IMG/VR virus record: IMGVR_UViG_3300035670_000638 | Coordinates: 1-37,678 of that record | Direction: 5' to 3' (one strand) | DNA: 37,678 bases | Source of the DNA: a virus | Part shown: positions 12,608 through 20,758 of the stretch, in pieces | Layout: every line of letters starts with the position of its first letter | How positions within the stretch are numbered: the first letter of the stretch is position 1 | Translations under genes and position numbers: made by a program | Notes under the pieces: generated by a model | What the model saw: the letters and a program-made list of their open reading frames with translations, nothing else | Told to the model about the DNA's origin: nothing | Database searches by the model: none

Positions 12608-12647
12608 AAGCTGAACAAAACAAAACGTGAACTAAAGGAGCTTTCAC

Positions 12648-13562
12648 ATGGTTATGACCCTCGTAGAAGCCCAGAAGCGTTATCAGAACCCGTTGGTGTC
12701 CGGTGTTGCCGAAACCATCGTAACTGCTGATCAGTTTCAGGGTTTGATCCCGCTGGTTGCCATCGCTGGCAACGGCATTACTTTCCAGTCCGAAGCAACT
12801 GTCGGTAATGCCGCATTTGCGGACTACAACGCTGACATCAGCGCAACCAATCTGTCCACCCGCGACACCGAGACTGTCGTGCTGACCCGCATCATCGGTG
12901 AAGCCACTCTCGACAAGTTGATGCAGATGGCTCACAACACTGGCTCTGCTGAAGACCTGATGGCTGCGGAAATTCGTTCCAAGGCAAAAGACATCACCAA
13001 TAAGGTTGGTGCTGGCAACATCACTGGCAACGGCACCTATCCGAACCTGAAGGGTCTGTTCGCTCAGGTCACTTCTGGTCAGTCGTTGGTCAATGCGACC
13101 AGCCGTGCGGTTACTTTCGATCTGATCGATGAACTGCTCGACAAGGTTGATGGTGACAAATTCCTCGTGATGAACAGCGGTATGTTCCGCAAGATCAAGG
13201 CTCTGTATCGTTCGTTCGGTGGCATCACCCCCGACTACGTGCAGCTTGGTGGTCTGTCTCTCCCGTCCTACGACGGTAAGCCGATCTTCATCAATGACAA
13301 CATTGGTGTTGCGGAAGCGGCTGACGGTTCTGCCCTGACCGGTGGCACCAGCACCTCGATCTACTGCGGTCGTTTCGATGACGGCACCCTGAAGCACGGT
13401 CTGGCCGTGATTTATCCTTCGGCTTCCGAAGCGGGTATCGTGGTTGAGCCGGTGGGTGTGCATGCCACTAAGGACGCTGACAGCGTTCGTGTGAAGCGTT
13501 ACCTCGGTCTGGGTCTGTTCAACTCGAAGGGTCTTGCCCGTCTAGGTTCGTTGAACAAGTAA
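12648..13562 (+). CDS. Major capsid protein
   Basis: The 304-residue product begins MVMTLVEAQKRYQNPLVSGV and contains stretches seen in HK97-fold coats of this type: LIPLVAIAGNGI, TRDTETVVLTRIIGE, and LVMNSGMFRKIKALYR. It has its own consensus late promoter, a structured leader and a terminator, as expected for the most abundant virion protein. AAAGGAG lies at good distance from the ATG. Codon use is strongly biased (many GGT, CGT, AAG, CTG), consistent with high expression. No cleaved pro-domain is evident. Confidence 0.88.
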   Translation: MVMTLVEAQKRYQNPLVSGVAETIVTADQFQGLIPLVAIAGNGITFQSEATVGNAAFADYNADISATNLSTRDTETVVLTRIIGEATLDKLMQMAHNTGSAEDLMAAEIRSKAKDITNKVGAGNITGNGTYPNLKGLFAQVTSGQSLVNATSRAVTFDLIDELLDKVDGDKFLVMNSGMFRKIKALYRSFGGITPDYVQLGGLSLPSYDGKPIFINDNIGVAEAADGSALTGGTSTSIYCGRFDDGTLKHGLAVIYPSASEAGIVVEPVGVHATKDADSVRVKRYLGLGLFNSKGLARLGSLNK

Positions 13563-13581
13563 GCCAGTCAATCGGTAATCC

Positions 13582-13589
13582 GATAAATA
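13582..13589 (+). promoter_or_regulatory. Late promoter GATAAATA embedded at the capsid terminator
   Basis: The motif abuts the left arm of the terminator at 13591-13614. Predicted +1 (13595) falls inside that arm, so new transcripts would start with GGTGGA-GAAA-TCCACC. Confidence 0.65.
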
Positions 13590-13590
13590 G

Positions 13591-13614
13591 GGGAGGTGGA
13601 GAAATCCACCTCCC
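13591..13614 (+). terminator. Intrinsic terminator of the capsid gene
   Basis: GGGAGGTGGA-GAAA-TCCACCTCCC has a perfect 10-bp stem and GNRA loop, followed by TTTATTTGTTT. Confidence 0.9.
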
Positions 13615-13636
13615 TTTATTTGTTTGGGAGATACAA

Positions 13637-13885
13637 ATGGAAATACGTGTACCAAAGCCCGATTGGGCTGAAAACAAGTCCACGATCTATATTCGTGGTA
13701 AGGCTTTCACCGTCGATGGCTCTTGGGCATTTGGTGAGATCGAAGAGGCTGTGTGGGACATTTGGATGCTTCAGTTGAAGGCAGTCAAGATCATCCCCGA
13801 AGCCGAGCGCATTGAGCGTCCAATCACTCAGACCGAATACCTACAAGAACACAATACCCGCAAACCCGGTCGTCCGAAGAAGTAA
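13637..13885 (+). CDS. Unknown small virion or connector protein (82 aa)
   Basis: The product (MEIRVPKPDWAENKSTIYIRG at start) is a small protein with aromatic centre WDIWMLQLKAVKI and a basic C-terminal tail KPGRPKK. Position between major capsid and head-tail connectors is where head decoration or connector accessory proteins lie. GGGAG precedes the ATG. No domain recognised. Confidence 0.75.
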   Translation: MEIRVPKPDWAENKSTIYIRGKAFTVDGSWAFGEIEEAVWDIWMLQLKAVKIIPEAERIERPITQTEYLQEHNTRKPGRPKK

Positions 13886-13896
13886 GGGGTAAAACC

Positions 13897-14448
13897 ATGG
13901 CAATCACGCTTGATGCTACAGTTGGTGGAGCTAACGCAAACAGTTATTGCACTGTAGCGGATGCCGACGATTACCACTCAACTCTCACCCAAGATTTGTC
14001 CGACGTATGGGCAAACGCTGACAAGGCAAAGATGCTGATGTGGGCTACCCGTCTGGTTGACCAGCACTGGAAGTTCATCGGTCAGCGGGTCAGTTCTGAT
14101 CAGGCTCTCGAATTCCCGCGCAAGAACGTCTACCGCGACGGTGTGTATTTTGCTGGTGATTATCCAGTCGAATACTTGTCATCGTCCACCATCCCCGCAT
14201 TCTTAAAGAACGCAGTAGCCGAAATGGCACGAATTCTGTCGGAAGAGAATGTCACTGCGGTTTCGGACAAGGTTGGTGTTGAAAAAATCAAGGTCGGCTC
14301 CATCGAACTGGACATGACTGGTAGCGTGGACATCACCGAAGGTGTGTTCCGTCCTGCGGTCTATGACATGCTTGCAAAGTACGGTCAGTATCTCCCGTCG
14401 TTGAAAGATGAGCGTGGAATTCAGGTCGTGAAACTGGTTCGGGGGTAA
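13897..14448 (+). CDS. Head-tail connector (DnaT-like phage family)
   Basis: The 183-residue product contains GGANANSYCTVADADDYHS, WATRLVDQHWKFIGQR and ALEFPRKN, a pattern recurrent in phage proteins annotated as DnaT-like ssDNA-binding. In phages this fold is the head-tail adaptor that docks on the portal; the DnaT label is probably misleading here. It is followed immediately by the head-closure and tail-completion genes, which supports the adaptor role. Confidence 0.75.
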   Translation: MAITLDATVGGANANSYCTVADADDYHSTLTQDLSDVWANADKAKMLMWATRLVDQHWKFIGQRVSSDQALEFPRKNVYRDGVYFAGDYPVEYLSSSTIPAFLKNAVAEMARILSEENVTAVSDKVGVEKIKVGSIELDMTGSVDITEGVFRPAVYDMLAKYGQYLPSLKDERGIQVVKLVRG

Positions 14449-14451
14449 GTT

Positions 14452-14814
14452 ATGGGACTTCGTGAAACCATCAAGGCTGGTGCGCGAACCGCGTTCAATG
14501 TGCTGGGTGACATCAAAGAAAGTGTCACCTACAAAGCGCACAACGCTGGTGTTTATGACCGCACCACTGGAAAACAAAGCGAAAGTTGGACCAACTACAG
14601 CATTGAAGCGATATTTGATGGTTTCAATGAAGTCGAAGTTAATCCAACGAGTGATATTCGCTTCGGTGATCTCAAGGTGATGTTCCTGAACGTGAATGTT
14701 TTTACCCCCAAGAGCAGCGATGTAGTGGTTCGTGACGGTAATGACTACGAAGTTATTGGTGTTCAGACCGACCCCGCTAAAGCCGTGTGGATACTTCAAG
14801 CGAGGAAAAAATAA
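14452..14814 (+). CDS. Head closure / stopper-like protein (120 aa)
   Basis: The product is a small beta-rich protein with VTYKAHNAGVYDRTTGK, SIEAIFDGFNEVEV and DVVVRDGNDYEVIGVQTDP, resembling the stopper proteins that close the connector after packaging. The gene starts 3 bases after the upstream stop and is TAATG-coupled to the next. Assignment is by order (adaptor, stopper, HK97-gp10-like, terminator) and by the short beta-barrel character. Confidence 0.65.
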   Translation: MGLRETIKAGARTAFNVLGDIKESVTYKAHNAGVYDRTTGKQSESWTNYSIEAIFDGFNEVEVNPTSDIRFGDLKVMFLNVNVFTPKSSDVVVRDGNDYEVIGVQTDPAKAVWILQARKK

Positions 14815-15119
14815 TGGGTGGGATCAGCGAAAAAGGCATGTCTGAATGGCTTCAGAACTTGGGTGTCAACTCTGTTGCCAAGATCAATGAGATCGGTGAA
14901 CAGGTCGTGTCTGATGCCGCTGAATACACCCCTGTCCTCACTGGTCGTCTGAAAGCCGCATGGGAGATGAAGCCGATCAGTAAATTGGGTGACAACCTAG
15001 TAATTAAGAACGATGTCGAGTACGCATCGGAAGTTGAATACGGTGGTGTAAAAAATGAACCACGGATGATGCTTCGTAAAGCACTTGCTCGTGTCCCTAA
15101 AGTGATCACGGTGGACTGA
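14814..15119 (+). CDS. HK97 gp10-like tail completion protein (101 aa)
   Basis: The product has the hallmark AAEYTPVLTGRLKAAWE followed by YASEVEYGG and a C-terminal RMMLRKALARVP, the pattern of the HK97-gp10 family (neck or tail-completion). ATG at 14814 overlaps the previous stop (TAATG), ruling out the longer in-frame start at 14787. It would act at the head-tail interface. Confidence 0.85.
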   Translation: MGGISEKGMSEWLQNLGVNSVAKINEIGEQVVSDAAEYTPVLTGRLKAAWEMKPISKLGDNLVIKNDVEYASEVEYGGVKNEPRMMLRKALARVPKVITVD

Positions 15120-15120
15120 T

Positions 15121-15543
15121 ATGAACTTTCAAGATGAACGCAGATACCTTACTGATCTGTTCTTCGCTGCTTGGAACGCGAACAAGACACCAGTAAAGGT
15201 GGATAATAAGAAAGAATTGCTGACAAATGCTGGCACTATCGCAGATGAAACGGGTCTGGATGAGTGGGTTCGTCTATCGATCCAGCCAGTATTGGCAACT
15301 CAGGCTGATATGAATGCTACACGTCGGGTACGTCATACTGGACTACTCGACGTTTCTGTTTTCATCAAGTCTGGGGTGGGCATTGGACGTTGCCTCGAAC
15401 TAATCGATGCGGTCGATGCCATTTACTCGTTGAAGTCTTTCAATGGGATAACTGTGCGTGCTGGTAGCGTAAATAACGTCGGTGAAACCGCAGGGTTTTA
15501 CCAGATGACAATTACTTTCGAGTACCAGTGGGACACTGTTTGA
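15121..15543 (+). CDS. Tail terminator-like protein (140 aa)
   Basis: The 140-residue product has an N-terminal helix, then beta strands (WVRLSIQPVLATQ, GLLDVSVFIKSGVG) and a final YQMTITFEYQWDTV. This matches the fold and place of proteins that cap the tail tube (lambda gpU type) and the related DUF4128 family. It is immediately upstream of the tail-tube promoter. Start ATG follows the previous stop by one base. Confidence 0.75.
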   Translation: MNFQDERRYLTDLFFAAWNANKTPVKVDNKKELLTNAGTIADETGLDEWVRLSIQPVLATQADMNATRRVRHTGLLDVSVFIKSGVGIGRCLELIDAVDAIYSLKSFNGITVRAGSVNNVGETAGFYQMTITFEYQWDTV

Positions 15544-15549
15544 TAAATA
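15542..15549 (+). promoter_or_regulatory. Late promoter GATAAATA of the tail-tube gene
   Basis: TTGATAAATAGATCG overlaps the stop of the tail-terminator gene. Predicted +1 is 15555; hairpin GCGA-CGGAC-TCGC starts at +3. Confidence 0.65.
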
Positions 15550-15586
15550 GATCGTAGCGACGGACTCGCGTTTGGAGGAATAACGA

Positions 15587-16762
15587 ATGACTATTGCTGA
15601 TACCAGCCGCGTACAGCTTCGGTATGTAAAAGAAACCGTCGCTGGCACGACCCCTTCTACTCCGACCATGCTGGATTGGAGACTTACTGGCACCACGCTG
15701 AACGAAAACCGTGAGAGCATTGCTTCTCAGGAAATTCGTTCGGATCGTCAGACCACTGACTTGATCTCTGTTTCGTCCACCGTTGCCGGTGACGTGAACA
15801 TCGAAGCATCTTGGAAAGAGCATCAGCCGTTTGAGGTTGCCGCGCTCGAAGGTGATCTGTCTACTGCTTTGGCTTTCACCGCTGATACCGTGTCGGCTGC
15901 TGCGTCGGATGACAGCATCAACGACAGCGGTTCTGGTTTCCCTGTTGTGGTTCCCGGTCAGTGGGTTCGCGTCTCTGGCTTTGCCACCGCAGCCAACAAC
16001 GGTGTGTTCCGTGTTGCCAGCCGTACTGCTTCGAAGATCGTCTTCGACCGCAAGCTTGGTTCTGCCTCTCTGGCTCTGACCGACGAAGCCGCTGGTGAAG
16101 ATGTCAGCCTGAAGGGTCAGTTCGCGAAGAACGGTGTGACCCGTCACAGCTTCACCATCGAGAAGGAATACTCGGATATTTCCAAGTTCTTCCTGTTCCG
16201 TGGTTGCGAAGTCTCTGCTTGGCAGGGCAGCCTCACGGTTGGTGAAATCTTCACTCAGACCTTTAGCTTCATTGGTCGTAGCTCCACTCAGTCGGGTACC
16301 ACCGCTGCTTCGGCAAATACTCCATCTCAGACCGAGAGCGTGTTGAACGCTGTCGATAACGTCGGTGATATTGCCTTCGGTGACGTGATCTACACTGACG
16401 GTGTGCAGTCGATCTCTTGGCAGCTTGACAACAACATGCGTGAACAGCGTCAGATTGGTCAGTATGACCTTGCTGGTATTGGTTCTGGTACCATGAACCT
16501 CACTGGTTCGATGACCGCTTACTTCTCCAACAACAGCACGCTGTACACTCAGTTTATCAGCAATGCCTATTCTGGGTTCGACTTCTATACGCAGGATTAC
16601 GCTGGCAACGTTGTGGTCTACTCGATGCCCCGCATCAAGTTCTCGTCCGCAAACGTGACCGCTGGTGCGATCAATCAGGACGTGTTGCTTGAGCTTGAGT
16701 ATCAGGCTGTTCGTGACCCCGACCTCGGTTGGACCATGGGCATCAGCTACATCCCTGCGTAA
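15587..16762 (+). CDS. Major tail tube protein
   Basis: The 391-residue product starts with RVQLRYVKETVAGTTP and includes ITDL-type segments around IRSDRQTTDLISVSSTVAGD and later MNLTGSMTAYFSNNSTLY, the pattern of the phage tail-tube family with an extra Ig-like insertion (residues about 100-170). It polymerises as rings around the tape measure. Private late promoter, GGAGG site and terminator match an abundant virion protein; codon use is like the capsid gene. Confidence 0.88.
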   Translation: MTIADTSRVQLRYVKETVAGTTPSTPTMLDWRLTGTTLNENRESIASQEIRSDRQTTDLISVSSTVAGDVNIEASWKEHQPFEVAALEGDLSTALAFTADTVSAAASDDSINDSGSGFPVVVPGQWVRVSGFATAANNGVFRVASRTASKIVFDRKLGSASLALTDEAAGEDVSLKGQFAKNGVTRHSFTIEKEYSDISKFFLFRGCEVSAWQGSLTVGEIFTQTFSFIGRSSTQSGTTAASANTPSQTESVLNAVDNVGDIAFGDVIYTDGVQSISWQLDNNMREQRQIGQYDLAGIGSGTMNLTGSMTAYFSNNSTLYTQFISNAYSGFDFYTQDYAGNVVVYSMPRIKFSSANVTAGAINQDVLLELEYQAVRDPDLGWTMGISYIPA

Positions 16763-16772
16763 GTCGGGATGC

Positions 16773-16780
16773 ACTAAATA
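16773..16780 (+). promoter_or_regulatory. Late promoter ACTAAATA embedded at the tail-tube terminator
   Basis: The motif is one base from the terminator stem. Predicted +1 (16786) lies inside the stem, so a new RNA would begin GATAC-CGCA-GTATC. Confidence 0.55.
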
Positions 16781-16781
16781 A

Positions 16782-16803
16782 GGGGGATACCGCAGTATCC
16801 CCC
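16782..16803 (+). terminator. Intrinsic terminator of the tail-tube gene
   Basis: GGGGGATAC-CGCA-GTATCCCCC is a perfect 9-bp stem followed by TTTTGCTTTT. Confidence 0.92.
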
Positions 16804-16899
16804 TTTTGCTTTTCAGGTCCATGAAAAGCCTGACAACATTCTCTGACAAACCAAGATTTGTCACGTTGTCCTCAAATTCCCCATAGACATAACTACCCT

Positions 16900-16907
16900 G
16901 ATAAATA
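16900..16907 (+). promoter_or_regulatory. Late promoter GATAAATA of the tail chaperone/tape measure operon
   Basis: Predicted +1 is 16913. The repeat GTCATGGG/CCCATGAC (16909-16931) straddles it, leaving TGGG...CCCA at the RNA 5' end. Confidence 0.65.
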
Positions 16908-16950
16908 GGTCATGGGTGAATTTCCCATGACGACATTAAGGAGAAGTAAG

Positions 16951-17385
16951 ATGGCTTTTGACGTTTCGAAGAAGTTCGGTAGTCGCGATCCCCGCAAGGA
17001 TGCGGAGTGGATGGAATACGAGGGTGGTAAATTCCTGATTGCCCCCGCTGGTAGCCCGAGCTTCAAGAAGTTTACCATCAACCGTCTGTCCACCGAAGAA
17101 TTGATGGCTGCTGCTTCCGAAGGTGAAGCTGCGCTGACCAAGACCCGTTCGGTCGCTCAGATGATGGAATTCAACATCGATATGATCGTTCATTGTGTGC
17201 TGCTCGATTGGGCTGACATCGAAGAGAACGGTGAGCCGATTGCGTTCGACGTGGAAACCGCGAAGGACTTCCTGTTCCACTACGACGAACTGCGCACGCA
17301 GATCGACAAATTCTCGCTGGAACTTGGCCGCAAGAAGGGCTGGATTCCCGACGAAAAGAAAGTAGAAGACACTAAAAAAAAGTAA
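16951..17385 (+). CDS. Tail assembly chaperone (lambda gpG-like)
   Basis: The 144-residue product lies directly upstream of the tape measure behind AAGGAG. It is acidic and helical, with FTINRLSTEELMAAASEGEA and VHCVLLDWADIEENGEPI. It ends DTKKK at a run of eight A, the site of a -1 frameshift that would fuse it to the following frame. By analogy with lambda gpG and gpGT, the short form coats the tape measure protein and the long form recruits tube subunits. ATG at 16951 is preferred over upstream codons because of the ribosome site. Confidence 0.85.
   Translation: MAFDVSKKFGSRDPRKDAEWMEYEGGKFLIAPAGSPSFKKFTINRLSTEELMAAASEGEAALTKTRSVAQMMEFNIDMIVHCVLLDWADIEENGEPIAFDVETAKDFLFHYDELRTQIDKFSLELGRKKGWIPDEKKVEDTKKK
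17376..17382 (+). promoter_or_regulatory. -1 ribosomal frameshift slippery site A AAA AAG
   Basis: The run of eight A followed by G (17374-17382) contains the classic heptamer in the zero-frame register AAA AAA AAG TAA. Slippage back one base enters the -1 frame, open from here to 17705. Confidence 0.85.
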
Positions 17386-17705
17386 GGGACTACATTGAGT
17401 GGCTGTTGGAGTGGGGTCATATCAAACTTAAGAAAGTGCGAGCAGAACACCCACAGCCACCAATCCCCCCGCTCGGTGGTGTAGTAATCGAAGCGATGTC
17501 TCTTCTTTCGGGTGACCGAATAAATAACAACGGCATCCCTGCTGAAATCCCATTCACTTCAATTTTGACGTACATGAATTGGAGAGGGATCGAAAACCAA
17601 GACATCTTCCTCGACATCTTCAAAGACGCTGACAGGAAGTGGGTTGAAATCCAGTGTAAGAAAATCTCAGCACGGAACAACCCAATCCAAATTGGGGGCA
17701 AATAA
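17382..17705 (+). CDS. Tail assembly chaperone C-terminal part (T of G-T fusion)
   Basis: This -1 frame is continuous from the slippery site: VRDYIEWLLEWGHIKLKKV follows the shift, and the frame ends with QIGGK at 17705. It has no good start codon or ribosome site of its own. The stop overlaps the tape measure ATG (TAATG). The fused product would have about 250 residues. Length, position and slippery heptamer match the conserved G/GT arrangement of lambdoid long-tailed phages. Confidence 0.85.
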   Translation, partial: VRDYIEWLLEWGHIKLKKVRAEHPQPPIPPLGGVVIEAMSLLSGDRINNNGIPAEIPFTSILTYMNWRGIENQDIFLDIFKDADRKWVEIQCKKISARNNPIQIGGK

Positions 17706-20380
17706 TGACAACATCAGTTCTCGACGTAGTGGTTCGTTCATCTGCCGCACTCTCAGGTCTTCGGAGCATTGAGGGTGGGGTACAGAGCGTTCAGCGAGAA
17801 GTTCAACGTACTTCCCGTGAGATTAGCAGGTTCGAAAGCTCCGCTTCGTCCTCTTTCAAGTCCGTCGCTGGTGCTATCACAGGCATTGTCGGTGCGCTTG
17901 GGCTTGCTAAGCTCTCAGATGGTATCCTTGATAACATCAAGACGTTCGAGCAGCTACGTGCGGTTCTGAACACGGTCGAAGGTGATGCCACGAAGGCTGC
18001 CAAGTCTTTCGCTCAGATCACCGAATTCACCAAGAAAACCCCCTTCGAACTTGATGACGTAACGAAGTCCTTCATCATCCTGCGTCGTACTGGTCTTGAT
18101 CCGTCGATGAAAGCGATGGAAGTGTTCGGCAACGTGGCTGCTGCGAACGGTAAGAAGTTCAACCTGTTCGCAGAAGCCATTGCCGATGCTGCCACCGGTG
18201 AGTTCGACCGGCTGAAGGAATTCGGCATCAAGATGAACAAGCAGGGTGACAGCGTTGTTGCCACCTTCGATAATCAGACCAAGGTCATCGGTGCTGATCT
18301 CGCATCCATTACCTCGTACCTGTACGACATCGGAAACACCCGATACGCTGATGGTATTGCACAGCAATCCGCTCTCATGGGTACTGCAATATCCAACGTC
18401 AAAGATGCGTTTGCGTCGTTCTCTGATCAGATCGGTCAGGGTGGACTTGCTGCTGCCATCCGTGACGTAGCCTCGGAATTTGCCACGTTCATTGACGCGA
18501 ATAAAGACCTTGGTCGTGAGATCGGTGAAACCCTCGGAAATGCCGTCCGTAGTACAGCCGAAGCAGTCAAGTGGCTCTACAACAACATGGACCAGTTGAT
18601 GCCCGTTTTTGCGGGTTTGATTGCCTATAAGATGTCGGACATGTTCCTGACCATGGCTGCAAGTATTCGCGTCGCTGCGGTGGCTGCGTCAAGCTTGGCT
18701 GTTGCACTATTAGCAAACCCCATCGGGTTGCTTGCTGCGGCAATAGGTGTGGTAGTTGGTCTATTGACCAAGTGGTATATCGAGACGATAAAAGTAACCA
18801 ATGCTAATGCGTCAGCATGGGACATTCTTCAAGCAACTGCTAAAGTTCTGATGGATCGTCTAGCACCCGCGATTGAGTGGGTAAAGAATGCTTGGGAAGG
18901 CATGAAGGATGTGCTTGGTAAAGTCGCTGGTTGGGTAAAAGACAGCATCAACTTCATTATCGCGTCGTTTATTTCTCTGAAAGACATGGTTGTTTTCGTC
19001 GTTGAAAGCATCTACGTCGGATTCAAGAACACGTTCGGTCGTATCGGTGAGATAGCGAAAGCTTTCGGTACTTCGCTGGTAAATTTCATCACTGATCCAT
19101 TGGGTGGTGGTGATGCGTTCAAACCGCTGTTCGAGACGCTGAACAAGGAATGGTCAACCGGTATCCCTGCGTTGGCTTCCGAGTTCAAGAAAAAGGTCGA
19201 AGAGAATTTTGCACAGGACACCCTTGGTAATATGGGTGCTGCTCTTGCTGGTTCGATGAGTGGCTTTATTAGCGACGTTAACGCTGAATTGGCAAAGACT
19301 GGCAACGCTGGTAAGAAAGTCGGTGATGACGTTGCTGAAGGTGCGGCTCGTGGTGGTGGTGCGCTCGCTGAAATGGGTGTCAGCGCACGAAATGCTGGTG
19401 CAGAACTGGCAAAGCTGGCTGAAGAGCGCACCAAGTTCAAGAAGAAGCTCGAAGAGCGTGTTAAAGACCTTCAGCTTGAAGTAGATACCATCGGTATGTC
19501 GAAGCGTGCCGTAGAAGAATTGTCGATGGCTCGCGAAGCCGAAGCCCTGAAGGTTGATGAAAGCACCCGTGCGCTCATGAACCGCATCAACACGCTCAAT
19601 CAGGAAGCAGCCACCAAGAAGGTTGCTAATGACGTGAAGGAAATGGTCGAGAACATCCGTCGTGAGACGGCTGAACTCAATCAGAACAACATCGAGCGTG
19701 CGATCTCGGTCAACTTGCGTCAGGCTGAGAATTTGGCAAAAGCCGAAGGTGTTCAGCTTACTCAGGGTCAGATAGACAGCATCCGTTCTGCAACCATCGA
19801 GTATGAGAACCAGAAGAAGGCTATTGAGAAGCGCAAGGACGTTGAAGAGAAAGCCATCAAGGCTGCTGAAGATGCCGAACAGAAGCGTCGTCAGGAAATC
19901 GAGAAGACCGCACAGGCTTATGAGCGTGCTTCCGAGCGCATGGGTTCTGCGGTGGCTGCGTTCATCATGGACACACAGAACGGTCTTCGTCAGTTGGTCG
20001 GTGCGTTCATTTCTGCTCTGGCTTCGGTGTTCGCTGCCATGAACGGTGGTGGGGGCATGATGGGTGCGTTCTTCCAAGGCATGGGCAGCGGCTTCGGTGG
20101 CTTCCGTGCGGCTGGTGGTAATGTCGATGGTGGAAAGACCTACGTGGTCGGTGAAAAGGGTCCAGAACTCTTCACCACCAACCGTTCTGGTCTGATCATC
20201 CCGAACGACCAGTTGAGCATGATGGCTGCTAACAACAATGGTTCTTCGAGCAAGACTTCGGTGACCATTGGTCAGATCAGCGTCTCAAGCTCTGGTACAA
20301 TTGATGACAATTTCATCAATGACATTGCAGAGGCAATCGTCAAGGGATCGAACATTGCCACTCGTCGGCTGAACAAGTAA
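17705..20380 (+). CDS. Tape measure protein
   Basis: The 891-residue product has an N-terminal coiled coil, the tape-measure N-terminal domain at about residues 75-190 (FAQITEFTKKTPFELDDV, TGEFDRLKEFGIKM), two hydrophobic segments around residues 300-360 (SSLAVALLANPIGLLAAAIG), then a long Lys/Glu/Ala coiled-coil stretch to about 760. It ends with FRAAGGNVDGGKTYVVGEKG and a PELFTTNRSG segment typical of tape-measure C-termini. It sets tail length (about 130 nm at 1.5 angstrom per residue) and travels into the host envelope on infection. Confidence 0.93.
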   Translation: MTTSVLDVVVRSSAALSGLRSIEGGVQSVQREVQRTSREISRFESSASSSFKSVAGAITGIVGALGLAKLSDGILDNIKTFEQLRAVLNTVEGDATKAAKSFAQITEFTKKTPFELDDVTKSFIILRRTGLDPSMKAMEVFGNVAAANGKKFNLFAEAIADAATGEFDRLKEFGIKMNKQGDSVVATFDNQTKVIGADLASITSYLYDIGNTRYADGIAQQSALMGTAISNVKDAFASFSDQIGQGGLAAAIRDVASEFATFIDANKDLGREIGETLGNAVRSTAEAVKWLYNNMDQLMPVFAGLIAYKMSDMFLTMAASIRVAAVAASSLAVALLANPIGLLAAAIGVVVGLLTKWYIETIKVTNANASAWDILQATAKVLMDRLAPAIEWVKNAWEGMKDVLGKVAGWVKDSINFIIASFISLKDMVVFVVESIYVGFKNTFGRIGEIAKAFGTSLVNFITDPLGGGDAFKPLFETLNKEWSTGIPALASEFKKKVEENFAQDTLGNMGAALAGSMSGFISDVNAELAKTGNAGKKVGDDVAEGAARGGGALAEMGVSARNAGAELAKLAEERTKFKKKLEERVKDLQLEVDTIGMSKRAVEELSMAREAEALKVDESTRALMNRINTLNQEAATKKVANDVKEMVENIRRETAELNQNNIERAISVNLRQAENLAKAEGVQLTQGQIDSIRSATIEYENQKKAIEKRKDVEEKAIKAAEDAEQKRRQEIEKTAQAYERASERMGSAVAAFIMDTQNGLRQLVGAFISALASVFAAMNGGGGMMGAFFQGMGSGFGGFRAAGGNVDGGKTYVVGEKGPELFTTNRSGLIIPNDQLSMMAANNNGSSSKTSVTIGQISVSSSGTIDDNFINDIAEAIVKGSNIATRRLNK

Positions 20381-20392
20381 TAGAGGTTCAAA

Positions 20393-20758
20393 ATGGTAGC
20401 ATTCCCCACCCTTTCATACAAGCCAAGTACCTCAACGAAGTATGGTGATATTGAAAACTTCACCAACTACGTGACGTTCGGTCGTGGGTATTCTCAGCGC
20501 AGTGCAGAATACCGAAATGGTATCCGCAGACGGCTCGACCTTGAGTACGAATACTTGGGTGAAACCGACGCTGATACGCTGCGTACTTTCCTCGAAACCC
20601 ACTCCGATGGGTCAGCGGTTGATTGCCCCGACTGGATGGCTGATCATGATGGTGCAGTAGTGCGCAAGTGGTTCATCGAGAACTGGTCAGAAAAATATGC
20701 CAGTCCGTTGCACCACTCGTTTAGTATCAAACTAATTGAGGTATTCGATCCGTCATGA
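20393..20758 (+). CDS. Minor tail protein, lambda gpM-like
   Basis: The 121-residue product (FPTLSYKPSTSTKYGDIENF at start) is beta-rich with RRRLDLEYEYLGETDADTL. It follows the tape measure and precedes an L-like gene, the order H-M-L of lambda. This type of protein binds the tape measure end at the tail tip. Overlaps the L-like gene by 4 bases (ATGA). The identity rests on order and length (lambda M has 109 residues). Confidence 0.75.
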   Translation: MVAFPTLSYKPSTSTKYGDIENFTNYVTFGRGYSQRSAEYRNGIRRRLDLEYEYLGETDADTLRTFLETHSDGSAVDCPDWMADHDGAVVRKWFIENWSEKYASPLHHSFSIKLIEVFDPS

